NCBI GenBank assembly: GCA_030699345.1
Contig: JAUYMX010000508.1
Span: 1 to 5,067, forward strand
Length of the DNA stretch: 5,067 bases
Reading direction: 5' to 3'
DNA from: Methylococcaceae bacterium
Lineage (GTDB): Bacteria > Pseudomonadota > Gammaproteobacteria > Methylococcales > Methylomonadaceae
Positions 1-5,067 of this stretch are shown piece by piece (position 1 is the stretch's first letter; each line of letters opens with the position of its first letter). The notes under the pieces are model-generated. The model made no database searches. It had not been told where the DNA came from and saw only the letters and a program-made list of their open reading frames with translations. The translations under genes and the position numbers were made by a program.

Positions 1-292
1 GTTCTCGCACCGACAGGCGAGCTACTTTCTTTTGCTTCGCCTCGGCAACTGCTCCCTGCGTTGCCCTACCTCCTGCATCCATGCAGTCGAAAAGAAAGTA
101 TCCAAAGAAAAGGCGACCCGGATTCCGCCTTAATCCTGCGCCTCTCACTTTTGGCGAGGGTTTTCGAAGGGCCATCCCTGGCCATGCGAAAACGAGCGGC
201 CTCCCTGCCGCTCCCCTTGCGGGCCTATTTCACCAAATACCCACAGGGCACAAGAGCTGCGATGCTCGGGGCGGAATAACGGGAGAAAAACC
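1..292. repeat. Dispersed structured non-coding repeat (partial, runs off the left edge)
   Basis: No convincing gene is seen here. The stretch is built of nested inverted repeats: an 11-base pair of arms at 23-33 and 90-100 (TACTTTCTTTT / AAAAGAAAGTA), a TGCAT-CC-ATGCA palindrome at 74-85, and two adjoining hairpins at 160-213. The core around 90-120 (AAAGAAAGTA, then CCAAAGAAAAGGCGACCCGG) resembles a high-copy intergenic repeat I recall from methanotroph and other gammaproteobacterial genomes, where it often yields spurious 'hypothetical protein' calls. Two overlapping plus-strand open frames (61-279 and 81-347) cross it in different frames. Their Arg/Pro/Leu-rich translations look like translated repeat, and the second runs into the 3' end of bstC. 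The right boundary near 292 is estimated from where the GC-rich structured sequence ends. Recognition is from memory; the inverted repeats are directly visible. Confidence 0.6.
160..213. other. Two back-to-back hairpins inside the repeat
   Basis: Bases 160-166 (GTTTTCG) pair with 187-193 (CGAAAAC). Inside them 170-174 (GGCCA) pair with 179-183 (TGGCC) around a four-base loop, with a symmetric three-base internal loop on each side. Directly after, 194-200 (GAGCGGC) pair perfectly with 207-213 (GCCGCTC) around six bases. In a transcript reading out of bstC these would fold about 100 bases past the stop codon. No U-tract follows on the minus strand, so this is not a standard intrinsic terminator, though it could stabilise or delimit the 3' end of the mRNA. 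Confidence 0.55.
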
Positions 293-309
293 ACTCTGCG
301 TAACATCAG

Positions 310-1125
310 TTATTTATCTAATGACTCATTCTGTCCAAACTCCTTAGCAAATTCGTCAAATTCCTTTTTCCAGACCTCTTTGTTATAGCCCCAATTGCCC
401 TCCACCAGTAGCTTCTCGCCGATCGCGAATTCCGCTTTTACCCGGTTTACAGTCGCTTCGTTGCCTTCATCATCCCAAAGCGCTTGGGCATAAAACAGGT
501 GATTGAGCGGAGGGTTGGGGGGAGTGTTTCCTGCTCTTACCAAAAGATCCAGTGCCTTGTCGCGGTCGCCAATGCCATTGGGCCATGCCGGGGCTTTAAG
601 ATAAAGCATGCCTAAAACGCGAAGCGGCCCACTATCGTCAAGGTCCGGAGTTAATTCCACTGCTTGCTTTAATTCACTTTCCAAGCGGGCAAGGTTATTG
701 ATAGCCAAGGTGATATGTTCACGCACTTCAAGCCCCAAGTTGGCAGCTAAGTAGTAATGCACTTCGCCATCGCCGGTTCCGCCTAACTTAAGTGCGGTTT
801 CAGCAAAACCCACGCCCTCATCGGCAAGTCTCTCACGCTTATTTTGATCTGTTTCACGTTCCGCCAAATGTAAGCACAGGCGACTAGCGAGTGCGCTGCG
901 GCGCAAGGTCACGTCTTCGGTTTTACGCAACGCAGTTAATGCGCAGGCTAAGGTGTCGGTGTTGCTCAGATAGCCGAGTTGATTTTGTGCTGCCAGCAAG
1001 TTTGCGGTGGTCTGTTCCGGGCAGTTAAGCACTTCGTCAAATTGAACATAGTCTTTCTGAAACAAGGCGCAGCTGTTCAAAAAGACGAGTAGTGAAATAG
1101 TGAAAAACAGTCTTAGCTTGTTCAA
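310..1125 (-). CDS. bstC: BstC-like TatT/TPR-type lipoprotein, probable outer-membrane partner of the sterol transport system
   Basis: Predicted 271-residue lipoprotein. With the TTG at 1125 as start the N-terminus is a lipoprotein signal: Lys/Arg at residues 3-5, a hydrophobic core at 6-16, then Leu-Asn-Ser-Cys with the lipidated cysteine at 19. Asn at -2 is unusual for a lipobox. Ala at +2 and no Asp suggest sorting to the outer membrane. The mature part is almost all helical. Residues 120-220 carry TatT-like signatures: GDGEVHYYLAANLGL near 118-132, LKQAVELTPDLDDSG near 152-166, and AP-WP-GIGDRDKALDLL near 178-195, as in proteins annotated 'TRAP transporter TatT component'. No TRAP permease is present, so the TRAP label probably misleads. 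BstC of Methylococcus capsulatus is the matching family, proposed to accept sterol from BstB. The gene starts four bases after the bstB stop, implying translational coupling. An ATG at 1314 in this frame would overlap bstB by about 185 bases and bury the signal peptide, so it was rejected. TatT-like lipoprotein is firm; the sterol role follows from context. Confidence 0.72.
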   Translation of the reverse strand: MNKLRLFFTISLLVFLNSCALFQKDYVQFDEVLNCPEQTTANLLAAQNQLGYLSNTDTLACALTALRKTEDVTLRRSALASRLCLHLAERETDQNKRERLADEGVGFAETALKLGGTGDGEVHYYLAANLGLEVREHITLAINNLARLESELKQAVELTPDLDDSGPLRVLGMLYLKAPAWPNGIGDRDKALDLLVRAGNTPPNPPLNHLFYAQALWDDEGNEATVNRVKAEFAIGEKLLVEGNWGYNKEVWKKEFDEFAKEFGQNESLDK

Positions 1126-1129
1126 TGTC

Positions 1130-1963
1130 TTATTTCCCGTTAGTCCATAATTTAACCATCGGCTCGAACACCGCCGCATCGACGGTGGTAAAAGCTTCCA
1201 CGCCAAACAAATCGCATAGTTTTTTGCCTTCACTATCGGCACACATTCCTTCCAAAGCTTGTCCAAAGCGGAGACGATCTTCTGCAGTCGTAGTCGTGCT
1301 GTTTGCGACCACACCCATCAGCGGAATCTCCTCGGAGGTAAAGATAGGAACAAGGGGTGTGCTCATCTGTAGTGAAGCAAGGCCGTTAAATTGTTGCTCG
1401 TTCAAAATAACCGCGTCCAATTCGCCTTTATCCAAAGACCGCAACGAACGGATAGCCTGATTGGATGGTTTTAAGTTGAAGCCAGCAAGGTCATATTTAC
1501 CGGCAAGCACGATTTTGCTGATAAAAGACGGCTCTTCCAATACCGTGCCACCAACCGCTTTGCCTTTCAGCTGGTCCAGGTTCTGATACTTGTCCTTTTG
1601 CACCATGACCCGGTAACGCTCACTGGTTTGACCTTTGATTTTGGGTTGAACGACCGGCACTAAGTTGTGCTGGCTGCGCAATTCCAAATACAGCCCTAAA
1701 GAGGTGATCGCAAATTTGGGATGTTTATCGGCCATTTGCTTCTTACATTCGTCGGCTTTAGACGTGAAGAAGCTGTTAAAGCTGTTTTCCTGCCACTGGC
1801 CCACGCGCTCGACCACTCGCAACATGGAGCTCATTGCCGCGTTGGCGTCCTTGGCATTAACCGCCCCGCCTGGGTAACACACCAAAATCATTTCGGGATT
1901 GGGTGCTGCGTTTGCCGTTAAGGAAGCCAGCAAACTGGTAACAATCAGATAAGTTTTTCGCAT
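1130..1963 (-). CDS. bstB: BstB-like periplasmic binding protein (PhnD fold), probable sterol carrier
   Basis: Predicted 277-residue secreted protein. Residues 1-19 form a Sec signal peptide (MRKTYLIV..., hydrophobic core 5-15, Ala-Asn-Ala at 17-19 before the likely cut). The rest resembles type 2 periplasmic binding proteins of the PhnD-like group: an N-terminal strand MILVCYPGG at 25-33, the stretch YLELRSQHNLVPVVQP at 92-107, NLDQLKGKAVGG at 128-139 ahead of the Glu-Pro-Ser-Phe ligand-loop region near 144-147, and a KGELDAVILNEQQF segment at 179-192. There are only four cysteines (29, 73, 241, 250), all in the mature part, which would allow two periplasmic disulfides; the 241-250 pair is close in sequence. 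PhnD proteins usually feed an ABC importer, but no ATPase or permease is seen. Between an RND pump and an outer-membrane lipoprotein it fits BstB, the sterol-binding periplasmic carrier of Methylococcus capsulatus. The start at 1963 is favoured over the ATG at 2071 because it has a strong ribosome binding site, begins directly with the signal peptide, and excludes residues encoded by the palindromic repeat. The fold is confident; the ligand is inferred. Confidence 0.75.
   Translation of the reverse strand: MRKTYLIVTSLLASLTANAAPNPEMILVCYPGGAVNAKDANAAMSSMLRVVERVGQWQENSFNSFFTSKADECKKQMADKHPKFAITSLGLYLELRSQHNLVPVVQPKIKGQTSERYRVMVQKDKYQNLDQLKGKAVGGTVLEEPSFISKIVLAGKYDLAGFNLKPSNQAIRSLRSLDKGELDAVILNEQQFNGLASLQMSTPLVPIFTSEEIPLMGVVANSTTTTAEDRLRFGQALEGMCADSEGKKLCDLFGVEAFTTVDAAVFEPMVKLWTNGK
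1135..1138 (-). promoter_or_regulatory. Weak ribosome binding site supporting the TTG start of bstC
   Basis: On the minus strand GGGA lies nine bases before the TTG at 1125-1123 and overlaps the last codons of bstB (stop TAA at 1132-1130). It is a weak site, so ribosomes finishing bstB probably supply much of the initiation. It supports TTG over the ATG at 1314 or the one near 1179, both of which lie inside bstB. Confidence 0.45.
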
Positions 1964-1970
1964 TAAGGAA

Positions 1971-1975
1971 CCTCT
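1971..1975 (-). promoter_or_regulatory. Ribosome binding site of bstB
   Basis: AGAGG on the minus strand ends seven bases before the ATG at 1963, which is good Shine-Dalgarno spacing. It fixes the start at 1963 rather than at the upstream in-frame ATG at 2071, and it lies outside the palindrome that fills most of the bstA-bstB spacer. Confidence 0.75.
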
Positions 1976-1993
1976 ATAAATTATCCATTCATG

Positions 1994-2066
1994 CTTCGAC
2001 AGGCTCTGCACGAACGGATAAGCAATTGATTTAATAAGATAACCGTTCGCACTGAGCTTGTCGAAG
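1994..2066. repeat. Imperfect palindromic intergenic repeat (24-base arms) between bstA and bstB
   Basis: The left arm 1994-2017 begins CTTCGACAGGCTC and ends CGAACGG. The right arm 2043-2066 begins CCGTTCG and ends GCTTGTCGAAG. The arms match at 20 of 24 positions as an inverted repeat, around a 25-base AT-rich loop. In RNA copied in the operon direction, two of the four differences become G-U pairs, so the hairpin should be stable. The arm type (TTCGACA-GCTCA-CGAACGG) is one I recall as a short dispersed repeat in many proteobacterial genomes, like REP elements or MITEs. No U-tract follows, so it is not a standard terminator. It could shield the upstream bstA message from 3' nucleases or lower read-through into bstB and bstC. 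An open frame running into it from bstB is an artefact. Confidence 0.8.
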
Positions 2067-2087
2067 TGCAATTTTTAGAGGTCCCCA

Positions 2088-4808
2088 TTATGGTTTTCTC
2101 TTGGAATCTAATAATTGACCGATGGCCGGTGCCACCACCAGCGTTGCAACCAAACAACACACTAGCCCGATGGTGATGCTCACGCCTAACGAGGACACAC
2201 CTCGATAGCTGGCCAGAGTGATAGCGCCAAGACCAGCCAACTCGGTACCTGCAGCCAGTCCGATCACTTTGCCTGCGGCCATACTGACTTGCAAAGGCGT
2301 TTGATCTTTCAATTCGCGCCAGCGATAGCTGAACCACACGCCGTAATCTACTGCCAACGCAATCACCATCGGCAAGGCGACAATGTTGGCGTAATTATAT
2401 CGAATACCGCCAACAGCCATCAGCCCCAGCATCCAGCCTCCGCCTATCAGTAATGGTAATGCAGCCAGCGCAAAGCCACGCACACTGCGTGTCGCCGCCA
2501 TGACCCAAAGTAGGCAAAGCACTAAGGCCAATTGCGTGCCACTGGTAAAGCTTGCAACCACGGCCTTGGAAAACGCTTGATGCGTGGTTGGGAAACCTGT
2601 TGCCTCTGGCGAAACGCTATAGACATCATTGATTAGTGCATCGAGATTGTCGGGATCGTACACGGTTTTTGCCGGGAAGCCGTAGATAGCAATGCTACCG
2701 TCAGCGCCAAAAAAGCGGTCACGCAAGGCTGGCGGCAACTGTTCCGAGCTCAACGGTTGGGCATGTTTCCAGCCTTCTATGATGTTGAGTCCAGCGTCCG
2801 CATCAAACAGTAATGCGCGCAAAAAGCTCTCGCTACGCACTCTGCCCTGCTCACCGTCTGCCGCAAGCTTGCCGGAAATGGCTGACAATTGTCCGCGCAC
2901 TCGTTCCAAACTTTCGACCACAGTGGTATGACCGGCCGAGAACGCTTGCTCTTCGGCGTCATCAATTATCGCTGTGCTGTTTTCTAGCAACGCTTGCAAT
3001 AACTCGAATGATTTTGCGGATAAGCCCGCCCGAGCAAGCTCTGCGACTTGTTTGTCATAGCCTGTCTTGGTGAACGATTCGCTTAAGCTCATGGCTTTGT
3101 GAAGTCGGGCATCCGCGTCTTCAGGAAACAGGTTAGTCAATGACTGTGCTTGGGCAATGGTTTTGAGTTTACCGGCCTCGGTGGTGATGCGCCGAGCTTC
3201 TTTCATATCCTTGGCGGTAAAAATAATGACTTCTGACTGGTAATCGCTCTCTGCCACCATGCGGCGTTGATAATAGGCCGCCTGAGAATCTTTAGGCAGC
3301 ATAGACAGCACATCGTAGTCGAACGGGATTGATAAACCTTTTATTCCACCGATGACTGCGCAGATTAAAGCCAGCAGGACAATAACCACCGCGACCGACA
3401 TTGGAAACCGGCCTTTCTTTCCCGTTTCATCTTTCTGTGCCTGCAAGGTGGCAGAGGACGCAGGCGGTTTGATGTCTCTTAGCTTTGGCGGCAATAAAGC
3501 ATACAGCGCAGGTTGAACCATCCAGGTACTGATTAATATCATCAGCACACCTTTCGCAGCGACGACACCTAACTCGGAAAAGCCCGGGAAATCAACGGTG
3601 GCCAAGGCACTAAAAATCAACAGCGATGCGCCACCTGCGGTTAATACTGCGATAAATGACGAACCGATACCGGCGCCGATAGCTTCCACCAAGGGTTTGC
3701 CGGTGCGACGTTCCTCGTCAATACGCGACGTGGTAAAGATGCCGTAGTCCGCTCCTAAGCCAAATAGGATGGCAATAAAAGCCGCGGTGATGATGGTCAG
3801 ATGCCCAACAGTAATTAGCGCCAGCCCTAAGCTCCACAGCACCCCGAGCCCCATTGGGACAAAAATCAATACGGCCCAGCGCACGCTGCGCACTACAAGC
3901 AGGATCAATGCCGCGATGAGACCCGCCGAGGTAAATATCACCAAGGTAATATCTTTACGGATGTTGATGAATTCCTCGTACTCAATCGCCGGTAATCCGG
4001 TCAGCCCAACGACAGGAGGCGCATGTCCGGCGGCTTTGACTTGCTCAGTCAATGTTGCCGATACCTGCTTAACCTTGTCGACGAATGGCTCAAGATTCTG
4101 GAAATCCCCAGAAGCGTTTTTCGGGTGAACAAATAAAAACAACATCCGCCCATCGCGGGACGTAAAGTAACCGTCAGTCATGCCGCTTGCGCCGCTTTTG
4201 ACCAATAGGCGATTCCACTCTAAACCAGCAGGAACCGTTTCATCTGACAACCAACGTTGCCATTCTTCCAGAAAAAACCCGACCAGATTCAAACCTGCTT
4301 CAGCTGTTTTCAGGTCTGTGTCTGTACCGCCTAGCTGCGGATGATCTTTGCTCCAAGTCACCGCTTTACGTAGATTTTCTTCCAGCCCGGCCTTGAGCGT
4401 CGGTTGCTTAGTCAGATCAGCAAGCTTGTCCAAACCTTCAAGAGGCATTAGTAAATAGGCGTGGTTTAAAAAAAATGCCATGTCGAGTCGAGAGGTCGCC
4501 AGCCCTATCTCTGGTTCCACCTGGAGCTTTGCAGCCAAATCGTTAGCAAATGACTCCAGCTCACTGCGTGGCGCGCCCTCTAGGACAATCATTAAATCCG
4601 AGGCGGCGCCAAAATTTTCCAGGAAGTGATTAAAGCGATTTGCCACCGCCGTATTCTGAGGAAGGAGCGCCTGGCGCGAGGTGTGAATCGGAAGTTGCGC
4701 TGTCGCCCAGCCAGCCAGAATCGAGAAAAACAAAGCCACCCCTAAAATCTTCTTAGGATTTCGGGCAAAATATTCTGCAATCTTGGCGGCGCGATGGTTA
4801 ATTTTCAT
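2088..4808 (-). CDS. bstA: BstA-like RND (HpnN/MMPL family) inner-membrane lipid transporter
   Basis: Predicted 906-residue RND permease with the classical duplicated layout. TM1 is at about 20-38, periplasmic domain 1 at 40-285, TM2-TM6 at about 287-438, a polar cytoplasmic linker at 440-468, TM7 at 470-490, periplasmic domain 2 at 491-750, and TM8-TM12 at about 757-900. TM4 holds GADYG (352-356) and TM10 holds AVDYGVW (819-825). Asp354 and Asp821 are the expected proton-relay acids of this family, and both halves keep them. Size and layout fit the HpnN-type hopanoid transporters and the related BstA, which moves C-4 methylated sterols out of the inner membrane in Methylococcus capsulatus. 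The second periplasmic domain has long helical stretches (about 585-650), as lipid-handling RND proteins often do. No HAE-type adaptor or TolC-like partner gene is nearby; the binding protein and lipoprotein downstream take that place. The ATG at 4808 is the first possible start in the frame and gives a sensible short cytoplasmic segment before TM1, but it lacks a Shine-Dalgarno sequence. RND family is near certain; sterol rather than hopanoid as substrate rests on the neighbours. Confidence 0.8.
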   Translation of the reverse strand: MKINHRAAKIAEYFARNPKKILGVALFFSILAGWATAQLPIHTSRQALLPQNTAVANRFNHFLENFGAASDLMIVLEGAPRSELESFANDLAAKLQVEPEIGLATSRLDMAFFLNHAYLLMPLEGLDKLADLTKQPTLKAGLEENLRKAVTWSKDHPQLGGTDTDLKTAEAGLNLVGFFLEEWQRWLSDETVPAGLEWNRLLVKSGASGMTDGYFTSRDGRMLFLFVHPKNASGDFQNLEPFVDKVKQVSATLTEQVKAAGHAPPVVGLTGLPAIEYEEFINIRKDITLVIFTSAGLIAALILLVVRSVRWAVLIFVPMGLGVLWSLGLALITVGHLTIITAAFIAILFGLGADYGIFTTSRIDEERRTGKPLVEAIGAGIGSSFIAVLTAGGASLLIFSALATVDFPGFSELGVVAAKGVLMILISTWMVQPALYALLPPKLRDIKPPASSATLQAQKDETGKKGRFPMSVAVVIVLLALICAVIGGIKGLSIPFDYDVLSMLPKDSQAAYYQRRMVAESDYQSEVIIFTAKDMKEARRITTEAGKLKTIAQAQSLTNLFPEDADARLHKAMSLSESFTKTGYDKQVAELARAGLSAKSFELLQALLENSTAIIDDAEEQAFSAGHTTVVESLERVRGQLSAISGKLAADGEQGRVRSESFLRALLFDADAGLNIIEGWKHAQPLSSEQLPPALRDRFFGADGSIAIYGFPAKTVYDPDNLDALINDVYSVSPEATGFPTTHQAFSKAVVASFTSGTQLALVLCLLWVMAATRSVRGFALAALPLLIGGGWMLGLMAVGGIRYNYANIVALPMVIALAVDYGVWFSYRWRELKDQTPLQVSMAAGKVIGLAAGTELAGLGAITLASYRGVSSLGVSITIGLVCCLVATLVVAPAIGQLLDSKRKP

Positions 4809-4982
4809 AAAAAAGGGGATTGATGAATTAGCGCAATCTGATGGTAAGCGCGAATGTCGATGACAGTTGTATAAGGAGATATTGCTGGCGTTGAATCAAT
4901 TTCGGATGACAACCGTTAATGATTCGATAGATTTTAAAACCTCAATTAGGGTCTTTGAATCTTTGCGGTATAACTTAACGGA
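4809..4982 (-). other. Long untranslated leader of the operon
   Basis: No gene is seen on either strand. On the minus strand the last ten-odd bases before the bstA ATG are CCCCTTTTTT, with no purine-rich Shine-Dalgarno sequence. A short palindrome TGTC-GAT-GACA lies at 4855-4865, and the heptamer TGTCATC (minus strand) occurs twice, at 4859-4865 and 4905-4911. A CCGTTAA / TTAACGG inverted pair is at 4913-4919 and 4975-4981. A second, weaker -10-like TATACA at 4868-4873 lacks a good -35 element. These could be an operator or a leader fold, but no known riboswitch or regulator site was recognised. Confidence 0.35.
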
Positions 4983-4989
4983 GGAAAAT

Positions 4990-5019
4990 ATTTTATTTTC
5001 GAGAAGTAAGAATTAGCAA
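4990..5019 (-). promoter_or_regulatory. Candidate sigma-70 promoter of the bst operon
   Basis: On the minus strand a -35 TTGCTA (5014-5019, four of six consensus bases) is followed after 18 bases by a -10 TAAAAT (4990-4995, five of six). Very AT-rich DNA upstream (5020-5067) could serve as an UP element. Transcription would start near 4983 and leave a leader of about 175 bases before bstA. It is the best-scoring site seen by eye in this AT-rich stretch, where chance matches are common. Confidence 0.45.
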
Positions 5020-5067
5020 ACGCAAATAAATTAATTTCATTTTTTATCAATGGCTTAATAATAAAAA

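Noticed and set aside
61..347. Two overlapping plus-strand open frames (61-279 and 81-347)
   Set aside because: They lie in the structured repeat, overlap each other in different frames, have no good ribosome binding site, and the second runs into the end of bstC. Their translations look like those of a known type of dispersed repeat.
310..1125. TRAP transporter component, as the TatT similarity would suggest
   Set aside because: No TRAP membrane subunits (DctQ/DctM types) or DctP-type binding protein are present; the similarity is to the TatT helical fold only.
1126..1314. Extended N-terminus of bstC from the ATG at 1314
   Set aside because: It would overlap bstB by about 185 bases and place 63 non-signal residues before a clear lipoprotein signal peptide.
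1130..1963. Phosphonate or phosphite ABC uptake system
   Set aside because: Only the binding protein is of PhnD type; no PhnC ATPase or PhnE permease is present and the partners are an RND pump and a lipoprotein.
1994..2066. Intrinsic terminator between bstA and bstB
   Set aside because: The stem is strong, but no run of U follows in the operon direction, and the loop is long for a terminator.
1964..2071. Extended N-terminus of bstB from the ATG at 2071
   Set aside because: The added residues are encoded by the palindromic repeat, there is no ribosome binding site there, and the signal peptide begins exactly at 1963 behind AGAGG.
1981..2337. Minus-strand 118-residue open frame, and other long frames within bstA such as 2813-3073 and 3769-4128
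   Set aside because: They are shadows of the bstA reading frame, with no recognisable domain or start signal.
4993..5040. Possible 15-residue leader peptide (minus strand, starting MKLIYLRLL)
   Set aside because: It overlaps the best promoter candidate, has no Shine-Dalgarno sequence, and shows no attenuator-like hairpins or codon runs.

Overview
The window looks like chromosomal DNA of a gram-negative bacterium, most likely a gammaproteobacterial methanotroph (Methylococcales) or a relative. This rests on recognising the gene set and the type of repeat, not on any database match. All convincing genes lie on the minus strand and form one operon, read from right to left: bstA (2088-4808), bstB (1130-1963) and bstC (310-1125).

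The three products are an inner-membrane RND pump of the HpnN/MMPL type, a secreted PhnD-like periplasmic binding protein, and a TatT-like helical-repeat lipoprotein. This combination matches the bacterial sterol transport system BstABC described from Methylococcus capsulatus. In that model BstA takes a C-4 methylated sterol from the inner membrane, BstB carries it across the periplasm, and BstC receives it at the outer membrane. No ABC ATPase or permease is present, so the PhnD-like protein is not part of a complete phosphonate importer here. A related lipid such as a hopanoid remains possible, because no sterol biosynthesis gene falls inside the window.

Region by region. Bases 1-292 hold a hairpin-rich, apparently non-coding dispersed repeat just past the end of the operon. 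Bases 310-1125 are bstC, probably starting at a TTG four bases after the bstB stop. Bases 1130-1963 are bstB, with a good ribosome binding site. Bases 1964-2087 are a spacer occupied mainly by a 73-base imperfect palindrome of a dispersed-repeat type. Bases 2088-4808 are bstA. Bases 4809-5067 are non-coding, with a plausible sigma-70 promoter near 4990-5019 and a leader of about 175 bases. The ATG of bstA is preceded by a C/T tract rather than a Shine-Dalgarno sequence.

The layout suggests one transcript carrying the whole inner-to-outer membrane path, with translation of the pump, carrier and lipoprotein set by quite different initiation signals.
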